Positions 8,498 to 15,380 of a stretch of 64,000 nt of DNA are shown piece after piece; within the stretch, counting starts at the first letter, position 1; the number at the start of each line of letters is the position of its first letter. The notes beneath the pieces are model-generated. The model was not told the DNA's origin. It searched no databases and saw only the letters and a list, made by a program, of their open reading frames with translations. Position numbers and translations under genes: made by a program. Source of the DNA: Rhodothermales bacterium (GTDB lineage Bacteria; Bacteroidota; Rhodothermia; Rhodothermales; UBA10348); the NCBI GenBank assembly GCA_028284865.1, contig JANQQV010000013.1:1-64000 (forward strand), given 5' to 3'.

Positions 8498-9637
8498 CTA
8501 CGCCGCGTGCTTTCTGGCGAACTGGGATGGGGTCATCCGGGTGTGCTGCTTGAAGATGCGATTGAACGTCGTCTTGCTGTTGAATCCCACATCGTGCGCA
8601 ATGGCGAGCAACGAGTAGCCTTGATAGTTCGGGTCGCTCAGTCTGCGGCACGCTTCCTCGACACGATACGTGTTGACGAACGCATGGAAGGTCTTGCCCA
8701 CCTCCTGATTCAGCAGCTGGGAAACGTGGTGCCGGCTGATCCCGAGCATGTCCGCCAGGTCGGGAAGCTTCAAGTCGCTTTGCAGGAATGGCTGCTGTTC
8801 CTCCATCAGGGCCAGCAGATTCGCCAGGTTCTTCTCGACGTACGACTCTGACAACGATGATCGGTCGTACTTCTGCGGCTTGAGGGCAAGAGGTTGGAAT
8901 ACGTGAGGATCCCTCAATGCCGTGTAGATGATGACCAGCAGGAATGTCGAAATGAGTAGCGCGGAGATGTAATAGTAGTGCAGCTCAACAGCCTGGTTTA
9001 TCAGAAGCAACACGGAGAATACCGTCTCATACACCATGTATCCGACGAATACCGTGACCAGCCGCCGAAGCCACACCAAATGGCCCGCTTTGTCGTCGGC
9101 CGTATTCTCGTTGTATGCCACTTCGTATCGTCGAAGCAGGCGGATACTCGAAACGGCGTAGGTCAGCATCTGCCCGGTGAACAGGTAGGTATACAGCAGC
9201 GGTAATAGCTTCATACTGCCGTCAGGGGGGAGATAGATGTATTGCCCGTAGCCTGCAGCCTGGAAATGGGCAGGAAAGAAGACGCTGTGATACGTCGGGA
9301 CGAAGTAAATCAGAAACGGCACCAGCTGAAGCACGGTCGTCCATGACAAACGGATGGTGTGACCTGTCAACAGCCACATGTATCCGAAAAGTGCCGGCCC
9401 GAGCAGGAGCCAGAAGGGTCCCATCAAAAACGCCAGATAGGGGTAGGTAGAGGCCAGGCCCGATGTAGACACCACATAGCCCCCCGTAATCATGGCGATC
9501 AGCAATGCCAGAATGGCCAGGAACCGGTTGGCGGTCGGTCGTCCCTTCCGAAGGAAAAACAGGACGCCGGACAGGAATAGCCCCTGCAGCGCGCAGAAGC
9601 TGAACAGCACGGCCCAGAGGCCGAAAGCAGGATCCAC
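8498..9637 (-). CDS. Membrane AraC-family transcriptional regulator
   Basis: The 379-residue protein has about seven transmembrane helices in residues 1-230. A cytoplasmic AraC helix-turn-helix pair follows in residues 270-379: LPDLADMLGISRHHVSQLLN for the first HTH and SLLAIAHDVGFNSKTTFNRIFK for the second. The same architecture, a 7TM sensor fused to an AraC output, is frequent in Bacteroidota and is thought to couple a membrane signal to transcription. It is transcribed towards the NHL gene, with about 140 bases between them, so it may regulate that gene or the divergent small secreted protein. This is inference. Confidence 0.88.
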   Translation of the reverse strand: MDPAFGLWAVLFSFCALQGLFLSGVLFFLRKGRPTANRFLAILALLIAMITGGYVVSTSGLASTYPYLAFLMGPFWLLLGPALFGYMWLLTGHTIRLSWTTVLQLVPFLIYFVPTYHSVFFPAHFQAAGYGQYIYLPPDGSMKLLPLLYTYLFTGQMLTYAVSSIRLLRRYEVAYNENTADDKAGHLVWLRRLVTVFVGYMVYETVFSVLLLINQAVELHYYYISALLISTFLLVIIYTALRDPHVFQPLALKPQKYDRSSLSESYVEKNLANLLALMEEQQPFLQSDLKLPDLADMLGISRHHVSQLLNQEVGKTFHAFVNTYRVEEACRRLSDPNYQGYSLLAIAHDVGFNSKTTFNRIFKQHTRMTPSQFARKHAA

Positions 9638-9805
9638 GATGAGCGGGGAGGTCGGTGGACAAGGATTGACGGGAGATCCATCAGGATATTCCCTTTAGAG
9701 AACCGTCAAAATGCCAAAGCAAGTGCCTTCAAGCCTGCTGTTCTACGATTTTCAATTGCAGCACGCCTGGTGCGTACTTTGTCCGCGCACCTGACTCAGC
9801 TCATC

Positions 9806-10318
9806 ATGAGAATAGCGTCCATTTTCCTGTTGTTGCTCGTTGTCGCACCGGCGAGCGGACAGCCATATACTGTCAGTTATGATTCGGAGACGGATGTTCG
9901 TGCTGTTTACAGTCAATTGATCGGCCTCCACGGCAGTCGAGCTTCCCAGGAAGGTATCAGCGTATCCATCATGGTAACCCTGGCCTACAAGGGCAGGAGT
10001 CCTCGCAGCAGGTCCAGTTTCCTCATGATCATGGCCGTCGTCGCTCAGGGAAACATGGACGATGACGTGGAACAGTATCTGGACTCTGTCAGATTGATGG
10101 TGGGTGAACGAAGGTTCTGGCCGGAAATCCAGGACTATACGGGTCCTCGGACGGGTGGGGGACGCAAGGAATACCAAGCCACCTACATCGTTGCGTCAGA
10201 GGCCTTTCCAATGCTCGTCGATGCGCTTTCCGCCGAGCTGGAGACTGAATACTGGAATTTCCCCATGAAAGGGAAGAACGTCTTCGCCGCCATGGAAGAT
10301 TACATGTTCAATCGCTAG
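9806..10318 (+). CDS. Small exported protein of unknown function
   Basis: The product has 170 residues with a signal peptide (residues 1-19, cleavage near ASGQ). The start at 9806 was chosen over 9770 because it places the hydrophobic core at the N-terminus. The mature region has no Cys and no familiar motif, and has an alternating beta-rich outline. It is divergent from the membrane AraC regulator by 168 bases and is followed by a hairpin at 10446-10479. Confidence 0.6.
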   Translation: MRIASIFLLLLVVAPASGQPYTVSYDSETDVRAVYSQLIGLHGSRASQEGISVSIMVTLAYKGRSPRSRSSFLMIMAVVAQGNMDDDVEQYLDSVRLMVGERRFWPEIQDYTGPRTGGGRKEYQATYIVASEAFPMLVDALSAELETEYWNFPMKGKNVFAAMEDYMFNR

Positions 10319-10445
10319 ACCAGGACCGTGGTCGAACGTCCTGCCAGCTGAACTCCACCTTCCACTCTTTCGGATCGGGCACGTCACCGTTGGTTGCCGC
10401 TTCGCGTGCTACCAGGATCGAAGTATCACGATGGGCCAAATGCAT

Positions 10446-10479
10446 GAATCCCCCAGCGGCTGAAGCCACTGAGGGATTC
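10446..10479. terminator. Hairpin between unknown gene and tRNA-Gln
   Basis: GAATCCCCCAGCGGC pairs imperfectly with GCCACTGAGGGATTC (loop TGAAG region). On the minus strand it lies six bases after the 3' end of tRNA-Gln, and it can also serve the plus-strand gene ending at 10318. Confidence 0.6.
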
Positions 10480-10485
10480 CTGAGT

Positions 10486-10557
10486 TGCCCTACCAGGATT
10501 CGAACCTGGAACCTCCTGATCCAGAGTCAGGCGCTCTGCCAATTGAGCTATAGGGCA
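10486..10557 (-). tRNA. tRNA-Gln(CTG)
   Basis: Read on the minus strand, the 72 bases fold as a full cloverleaf. The acceptor arms are TGCCCTA and TAGGGCA, the D arm is GCTC/GAGC and the anticodon stem is CCTGA/TCAGG. The seven-base loop CTCTGGA gives anticodon CTG (codon CAG). The T arm is CCAGG/CCTGG with loop TTCGAAT. CCA is not encoded. Confidence 0.95.
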
Positions 10558-10731
10558 TCATGCGAGGCTGCATCACGCAGCGGGGCGCAAAATACGGCCG
10601 GTCAATGCCGTTGTCCACGCTGCGGTTCCTCTTGGACCATAGTGGCCGTGGTCTTTGCGGAGTTTTTATCGGTCGCCATTCCGCGACATCAAGCCGTATC
10701 ATCCGATCAACCCGTCCAATCGCGCTGATTC

Positions 10732-12114
10732 ATGGAGTCCGGATTCTGGTCATTGCTCCCACTGGTTGTGGCGTTGGCTTTTGCCTTCGCCACCCGTTCT
10801 GCGATCCCCGCCCTTTTGGCTGGGGTCATCGTCGGAGCATTCATGATGGACGGCAATCCGCTGGTAGCATTCAACGAGACGCTGCAGACGTCACTTGGGA
10901 CCGGCAATTTCATCTGGATCTGTCAGATCGTGATGTCCATTGGCATTCTGACTGAACTGTTCAAGAAGTCAGGGGCCATCACCGGGTTTGCCAATCGTCT
11001 GTCCGGCGTGGCGGACTCACCAAAGCGCGTCGGACTCACAACATGGGGGCTGGGGCTGGCCATCATCGACGACTACTTCAGCCCGCTTTTAGTGGGCACG
11101 ATCATGCGGCCTCTGAGCGACAAGGCCAGACTGTCCCGTGAGAAGTTCGCCTACCTGTTGGATGCATTGACATCGCCCGTTTGCGTCCTCATGCCCTTCC
11201 TGGCCTATGGCGCCTATCTGGCCGGCCTGGTGGCGGTGGAGATGAACATCGCTCCTTCTGAGGGCACGACCTTTTTGATCAAGTCGATTCCTTTCAACTT
11301 CTATTCATTGCTGACCGTCGGGATGGCGCTTGGTGTCGCACTGAAATGGATTCCTGATTTCGGACCGATGCGTGCAGCGGAGCAGCGCGTGCGAGACGGT
11401 GGCGGACTCATTCGTGAAGGTAGCGCGCCACTCATCACCGATTCGGGGCTTCCTGACGAAGCGGTTGAAAGATGGGGGGAGCTGATTGCCTTCTTGTTCA
11501 CCCCGATCGGGATCGTGCTGGGACTGGCGATGGGGAGCTTTCTGGTCACGGGCAACATCCTGATTGCAGAGGCCTTTCTGCTGGCGACCGCCTATCTCGC
11601 CATCACGCTACGGGTGACGCGCACGATTCCATCGATCCAAAACCTGGTCGAAATAGCCCTTTCGGGTATCAAGAATGTCCTGCCAGCCCTCATCATCATC
11701 GCGCTGGCGTATGCATTGAACACGGTCACGGATGAACTCGGCGCCGCAACATGGCTCGTTTCCCTGGCAGATTCATTCCTGACTCCCGGACTACTGGTTG
11801 CGGTGACGTTCGTACTTGCCGCCGTGGTTTCGTTTTCAACCGGGACATCCTGGGGGACGTTTGCCCTCATCATGCCGCTGGCCTTGCCCATCGCCATGGC
11901 CTTTGCTGATTCGCCCACAGATCCGATAGTTCTGGAGACCATCGCTGCCGTGACGGGTGGCGGAATCTTTGGTGATCACACGTCACCCGTATCGGATACC
12001 AGCGTGCTGGCGTCTGCCGGCGCGGGAAGCGATCACATGGACCACATCATCACGCAGTTACCATATGCATTGGTCGTGGCCGGCCTGACGACCGCCCTTT
12101 ATCTCGTGCTTTGA
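10732..12114 (+). CDS. NhaC-family Na+/H+ antiporter
   Basis: The product has 460 residues and about 11-12 membrane helices. It shows NhaC-family landmarks: GLAIIDDYFSPLLVG near residue 107, STGTSWGTFALIMPLALPIA near residue 370, and GGIFGDHTSPVSDTSVLAS near residue 413. Members exchange Na+ for H+ or, in some cases, carry organic acids. The length is at the family norm. Its stop codon is followed with no gap by the ATG of a Crp-like regulator, which implies co-transcription and probably coupled translation. Confidence 0.9.
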   Translation: MESGFWSLLPLVVALAFAFATRSAIPALLAGVIVGAFMMDGNPLVAFNETLQTSLGTGNFIWICQIVMSIGILTELFKKSGAITGFANRLSGVADSPKRVGLTTWGLGLAIIDDYFSPLLVGTIMRPLSDKARLSREKFAYLLDALTSPVCVLMPFLAYGAYLAGLVAVEMNIAPSEGTTFLIKSIPFNFYSLLTVGMALGVALKWIPDFGPMRAAEQRVRDGGGLIREGSAPLITDSGLPDEAVERWGELIAFLFTPIGIVLGLAMGSFLVTGNILIAEAFLLATAYLAITLRVTRTIPSIQNLVEIALSGIKNVLPALIIIALAYALNTVTDELGAATWLVSLADSFLTPGLLVAVTFVLAAVVSFSTGTSWGTFALIMPLALPIAMAFADSPTDPIVLETIAAVTGGGIFGDHTSPVSDTSVLASAGAGSDHMDHIITQLPYALVVAGLTTALYLVL

Positions 12115-12699
12115 ATGGATACCGCTTATACGTCGCTGGTTCAGCAGGCCGCACACTGGACGCCCCTATCGCCCACGCAAAGTGAGCGTCTGTGCGCTGC
12201 ATTCAGGCCCTCCTCGTATGGAGCCGGCGAGCATGTTCTCCTACCGGGAAGCAAGCGTCATGAAATCCTGTTCGTGGCAGAGGGATTGCTTCGTTTTTAT
12301 TACCCGGGTGAGGGGGGAAAAGAGTCGAACAAGGCGTTTGTCGCCGAGGAGGAATTCGCAGGTGCGCTGGCCGCAGCCAATCTTGGCTTGCCCGTTCTGT
12401 ACGGCGTCGAAGCTCTCGAGCAGACCCATCTTTTGGTGGCCACCTATGATGATTTCGAGCAACTGATGGCTGCCGATCCCGTTTTCGAGCGACTGGGCCG
12501 AAAGTTGGCAGAATTGATTCTGATGCGAAAAGAGCTACGCACGCGCTCCATGCTGCTACACTCAGCGTCCGAACGGTATGCTTCGTTCGTGCACGATCAC
12601 CCTGATCTCGTTCAGCGCGTCCCTCAATACCATATCGCCAGTCTGCTCGGCATTTCGGAAGTGCATCTGTCGCGGCTTCGTCGCCAGGAAAGCCACTGA
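12115..12699 (+). CDS. Crp/Fnr-family regulator
   Basis: The 194-residue protein has an N-terminal cyclic-nucleotide-binding-type beta-roll (about residues 20-115, GEHVLLPG...LFVAEGLLRFYY) and a C-terminal helical region. That region ends in YHIASLLGISEVHLSRLRRQ, a short helix-turn-helix as in many Bacteroidota Crp-like regulators. The ligand is not predictable, because the cAMP-contacting Arg/Ser pair is not evident. It starts immediately after the NhaC stop (TGAATG), so it may sense the state handled by that transporter. A short palindrome lies 17 bases downstream, at 12716-12729. Confidence 0.85.
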   Translation: MDTAYTSLVQQAAHWTPLSPTQSERLCAAFRPSSYGAGEHVLLPGSKRHEILFVAEGLLRFYYPGEGGKESNKAFVAEEEFAGALAAANLGLPVLYGVEALEQTHLLVATYDDFEQLMAADPVFERLGRKLAELILMRKELRTRSMLLHSASERYASFVHDHPDLVQRVPQYHIASLLGISEVHLSRLRRQESH

Positions 12700-12715
12700 C
12701 GGCAGATACAGCATC

Positions 12716-12729
12716 TTAACCGATGTTAA
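12716..12729. promoter_or_regulatory. Candidate operator TTAAC-N4-GTTAA
   Basis: TTAAC (12716-12720) and GTTAA (12725-12729) are perfect inverted arms separated by CGAT. They sit between the Crp-like gene and the dehydrogenase gene, 73 bases before the latter's ATG. The dyad could bind the adjacent regulator; this is inference from position and symmetry only. Confidence 0.35.
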
Positions 12730-12801
12730 TGATTGAGGGGGACCGAGCAGGAGATATTGGGCTCAGTGATTGCCTATTCAACCTTCCCCTTGACCTGAAT
12801 C

Positions 12802-13680
12802 ATGAGTCGTATCGCTTTCATTGGCCTCGGTGCCATGGGTAGCCGCATGGCCACCCGCCTCTTGCAAGCCGGCCACCAAGTCACCGTCACAAATCGCACG
12901 CTTACCGCAGCAGAACCGCTCTCTCAACTTGGGGCATCGATCGCCTCTTCACCAGCAGAAGCCGCACGTGACGCCGACGTTGTCATCGCCATGGTGCGGG
13001 ACGACGAGGCGTCCAGGTCGATATGGACGAATTCCGATCACGGTGCCTTGTCAACGATGAACCGCAGTGCCATCGCAGTAGACATGAGCACGTTGACGCC
13101 GGAGTGGACAAGGGAATTGAATGTTGCCTGCCATGCGGTGGGCATTTCATTCGTGGAAGCTCCGGTCGTAGGAACGCGTCCACACGCCGAAAATGGGGCT
13201 CTGACCGTTCTGGCAGCGGGTGGACAGGAGGTGGTTGAAGGATTGGAGTCGATATTCAGTGCATTCTCTTCCACCACGCATTTCATGGGTGATGTCGGGT
13301 CCGCTGCCGTGACGAAGCTCGCTGTGAACAGCATGTTCGCCATTCAGGTGGCGGCGCTGTCCGATGTGCTGGGAATGATGGGTCGCTCCGGGATCTCCCT
13401 TGAGAAATCCGCAGATGTGCTCTCTTCCATGGCAACGGCCAGCCCGGCTGCCAACTTCATCGCAGGCAGGATCACGGCGGGAGTTCGAGATCCGAACTTT
13501 CCCGTCGAGTTGGTGGCCAAAGATCTGGACTATGCCGCAAAGACGGTCGAGCGACAGGGGGGCAGCAATGATCAGATCCAAGCCGCCCTTCGTGCTTTTG
13601 AAGCTGCTCTAGATTCCGGCTTCGGAGGGGAAGACATCGGGTCCGTTTCCCGGATGAATTTGGACGGCCTTCGATCCTAA
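12802..13680 (+). CDS. Beta-hydroxyacid dehydrogenase (3-hydroxyisobutyrate dehydrogenase family)
   Basis: The 292-residue protein is an NAD(P)-dependent oxidoreductase. It has the Rossmann motif GLGAMGSRMATRLLQAGH at residues 7-24 and a second-strand NR (residues 31-32), which often goes with NADP preference. The substrate loop is VEAPVVGTRPHAENGALTVLAGG-like near residue 117. The catalytic Lys is expected in the GSAAVTKLAVNSM segment (K176 region). Related enzymes include 3-hydroxyisobutyrate dehydrogenase, tartronate semialdehyde reductase and glyoxylate/succinic-semialdehyde reductases; which one this is cannot be told. The gene is single, followed by an unknown gene after 64 bases. Confidence 0.88.
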   Translation: MSRIAFIGLGAMGSRMATRLLQAGHQVTVTNRTLTAAEPLSQLGASIASSPAEAARDADVVIAMVRDDEASRSIWTNSDHGALSTMNRSAIAVDMSTLTPEWTRELNVACHAVGISFVEAPVVGTRPHAENGALTVLAAGGQEVVEGLESIFSAFSSTTHFMGDVGSAAVTKLAVNSMFAIQVAALSDVLGMMGRSGISLEKSADVLSSMATASPAANFIAGRITAGVRDPNFPVELVAKDLDYAAKTVERQGGSNDQIQAALRAFEAALDSGFGGEDIGSVSRMNLDGLRS

Positions 13681-13744
13681 TCGTGCGATGAGGGTACGAG
13701 GAAAGCAGCATCCATCCGATTGCCACCGTCCTCGCTCCGATTAC

Positions 13745-14359
13745 ATGCGCATCATCAAGTACTTTTTTGAAGAGCCCACCCGCCTTGGTGATCAGTCGAG
13801 TGCGGACCAGCGCTCTCGCCTTCATTATCGTGGGCACCTGGCCGCCTCAGATCTGGAAGGTGGCGTCACGGGTGGATCCATTCTGGATGACGCCCTGGCC
13901 GCCAAGATGCTGGCCCGTGTACTCGAGGGTCCCATCTGGTTCTCGAATCGCGTGACTGGTCAGGAGGACGTGTCCCTTTCGCTCCTGACCAATCACCGAG
14001 ATATTGTGAGGGCGTTGACGACGATGGGTAGTGAGTCCGTGATGATGCTGGGTGTGGATCCCTCAGACGAGCTGGTCGATGCATTGAAGCCAGACCGCGA
14101 CGGAAGCCCATCTTGGCAAGCGATCGCCGGGCTGCTCGATCGAAAGTGTACACTCGTCTTTCCCGAGCAGGCTCAGATGGGGCATGATTGGAGCGTCTTT
14201 TCGCCCAAGCCACTTTCAGAATCTTTCAGGGAGGCGATGGCCGATCTGCCGGAGAATACCCGGGGCTTTGTCATCCCGTATGGAGAGGCGCGAGGCGAGG
14301 CGAAATTCTTCTTCGAACAGGACGACATCGAGTTGTTTGCGAAGCACGAAGTGCGCTAG
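13745..14359 (+). CDS. Hypothetical protein
   Basis: This is a soluble-looking protein of 204 residues with no signal or membrane segment. It begins MRIIKYFFEEPT; an upstream in-frame ATG at 13688 would add 19 residues of poor quality. No known motif was found. The central part predicts alternating helices, and the end (EARGEAKFFFEQDDIELFAKHEVR) is charged. It lies 64 bases after the dehydrogenase on the same strand. The function is unknown. Confidence 0.6.
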   Translation: MRIIKYFFEEPTRLGDQSSADQRSRLHYRGHLAASDLEGGVTGGSILDDALAAKMLARVLEGPIWFSNRVTGQEDVSLSLLTNHRDIVRALTTMGSESVMMLGVDPSDELVDALKPDRDGSPSWQAIAGLLDRKCTLVFPEQAQMGHDWSVFSPKPLSESFREAMADLPENTRGFVIPYGEARGEAKFFFEQDDIELFAKHEVR

Positions 14360-14437
14360 GGATCTGTTTGGGGCCTTCCTCTTGCCTCATTTTTGCTTTT
14401 TTGTACATTCTCGGGCCTTGAATCAACGGATCCGAGC

Positions 14438-15169
14438 GTGGAGTACTTCTTTTCTACCTCTGCAAATCCCGAGCATCCTTTCATCCTGTTCGGGCTGGCA
14501 CACGGACTGCTTTTCCTGTGGGTGTGCCTATTCGGTTATGTGCTTGTGCGCGCCGGAATGCGTGCAGACGAAAAGCGACGCCAGCAGCTACGCTGGTTCC
14601 TGATCATCCTGTTTCTGATCTGGGAAGTCGAGTGGCAGGCCTGGCACATCATCACTGATACGTGGACGCTTCAGAAGAATCTGCCGCTTCAGATGTGCAG
14701 CATCATGATCTGGGTATCCATCTGGGGGCTGTACACCAGGAAGAAATTTGTGATGGCCCTGATGTACTTCTTTGGTATTGCTGGGGCGATTCAGGCCATC
14801 ATCACCCCGGATGCGATCTATGCCTTCCCCCATTTCCGATTCATGAATACCTGGTTCTCACACAGCTTGCTGGTGACAGCCGGATTCTGGGTCTTCTTCG
14901 TGGAGGGCTATCGGCCGACGCTGCGAGATTTACGCAACTGCTTCATCGCCGTGCATGTGTTTGCGCTTCCCGTGTACCTGATCAACATCACGATCGACGC
15001 CGGGTATCTCTATCTGGGCAAAAAGCCCGAGACCGCGTCGCTGATGGACTTCTTCCCCGAGTGGCCCTGGTACTTCTTCATCCTGCAGGCACTGCTGCTG
15101 ACCATCATGTTCGGCATGTATCTGCCCTTCCGAAAGCAGGACCCTGGATTCCGCGCCGTGCCCGCGTAG
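14438..15169 (+). CDS. YwaF/TMEM164-like integral membrane protein
   Basis: The product has about 243 residues with six to seven membrane helices. It contains LPLQMCSIMIW (near residue 84) and a YLYLGKKPE...DFFPEWPWYFF segment near the end. Both match the TIGR02206 (YwaF) family, related to eukaryotic TMEM164, an acyltransferase. The start is uncertain: GTG at 14438 gives the usual short lead before the first helix, while TTG at 14393 would extend it by 15 residues. No neighbour indicates its role. Confidence 0.75.
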   Translation: MEYFFSTSANPEHPFILFGLAHGLLFLWVCLFGYVLVRAGMRADEKRRQQLRWFLIILFLIWEVEWQAWHIITDTWTLQKNLPLQMCSIMIWVSIWGLYTRKKFVMALMYFFGIAGAIQAIITPDAIYAFPHFRFMNTWFSHSLLVTAGFWVFFVEGYRPTLRDLRNCFIAVHVFALPVYLINITIDAGYLYLGKKPETASLMDFFPEWPWYFFILQALLLTIMFGMYLPFRKQDPGFRAVPA

Positions 15170-15276
15170 GGCGATCGACGACTGCACAGGCCACGCTCGG
15201 GCCGTTCTTAGGCCCGGACCTATCGTGAAGTCTCGCCCTGCTGGGCGATGGGAGTGGAGACTATCCTGAAAGAAAA

Positions 15277-15306
15277 CGGCCCGGCCAGCTTTCGCTGACC
15301 GGGCCG
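15277..15306. terminator. Bidirectional hairpin terminator
   Basis: CGGCCCGGCCAGC (15277-15289) pairs with GCTGACCGGGCCG (15294-15306) with one wobble and a TTTC loop. On the minus strand it is followed by GTTTTCTTTC, giving a good intrinsic terminator for the TonB-receptor gene. It also lies after the convergent YwaF-like gene. Confidence 0.85.
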
Positions 15307-15380
15307 AATCCTGCAAGCAGTTTGAAAGTGTCTTACACGAGGGGAATGCCCCCTCAGACACAATCTACAACTTGGTCACC

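Noticed and set aside
10390-10728. Open frame of about 110 codons on the plus strand
   Set aside because: It runs across the minus-strand tRNA-Gln gene and its hairpin, which are far better supported.
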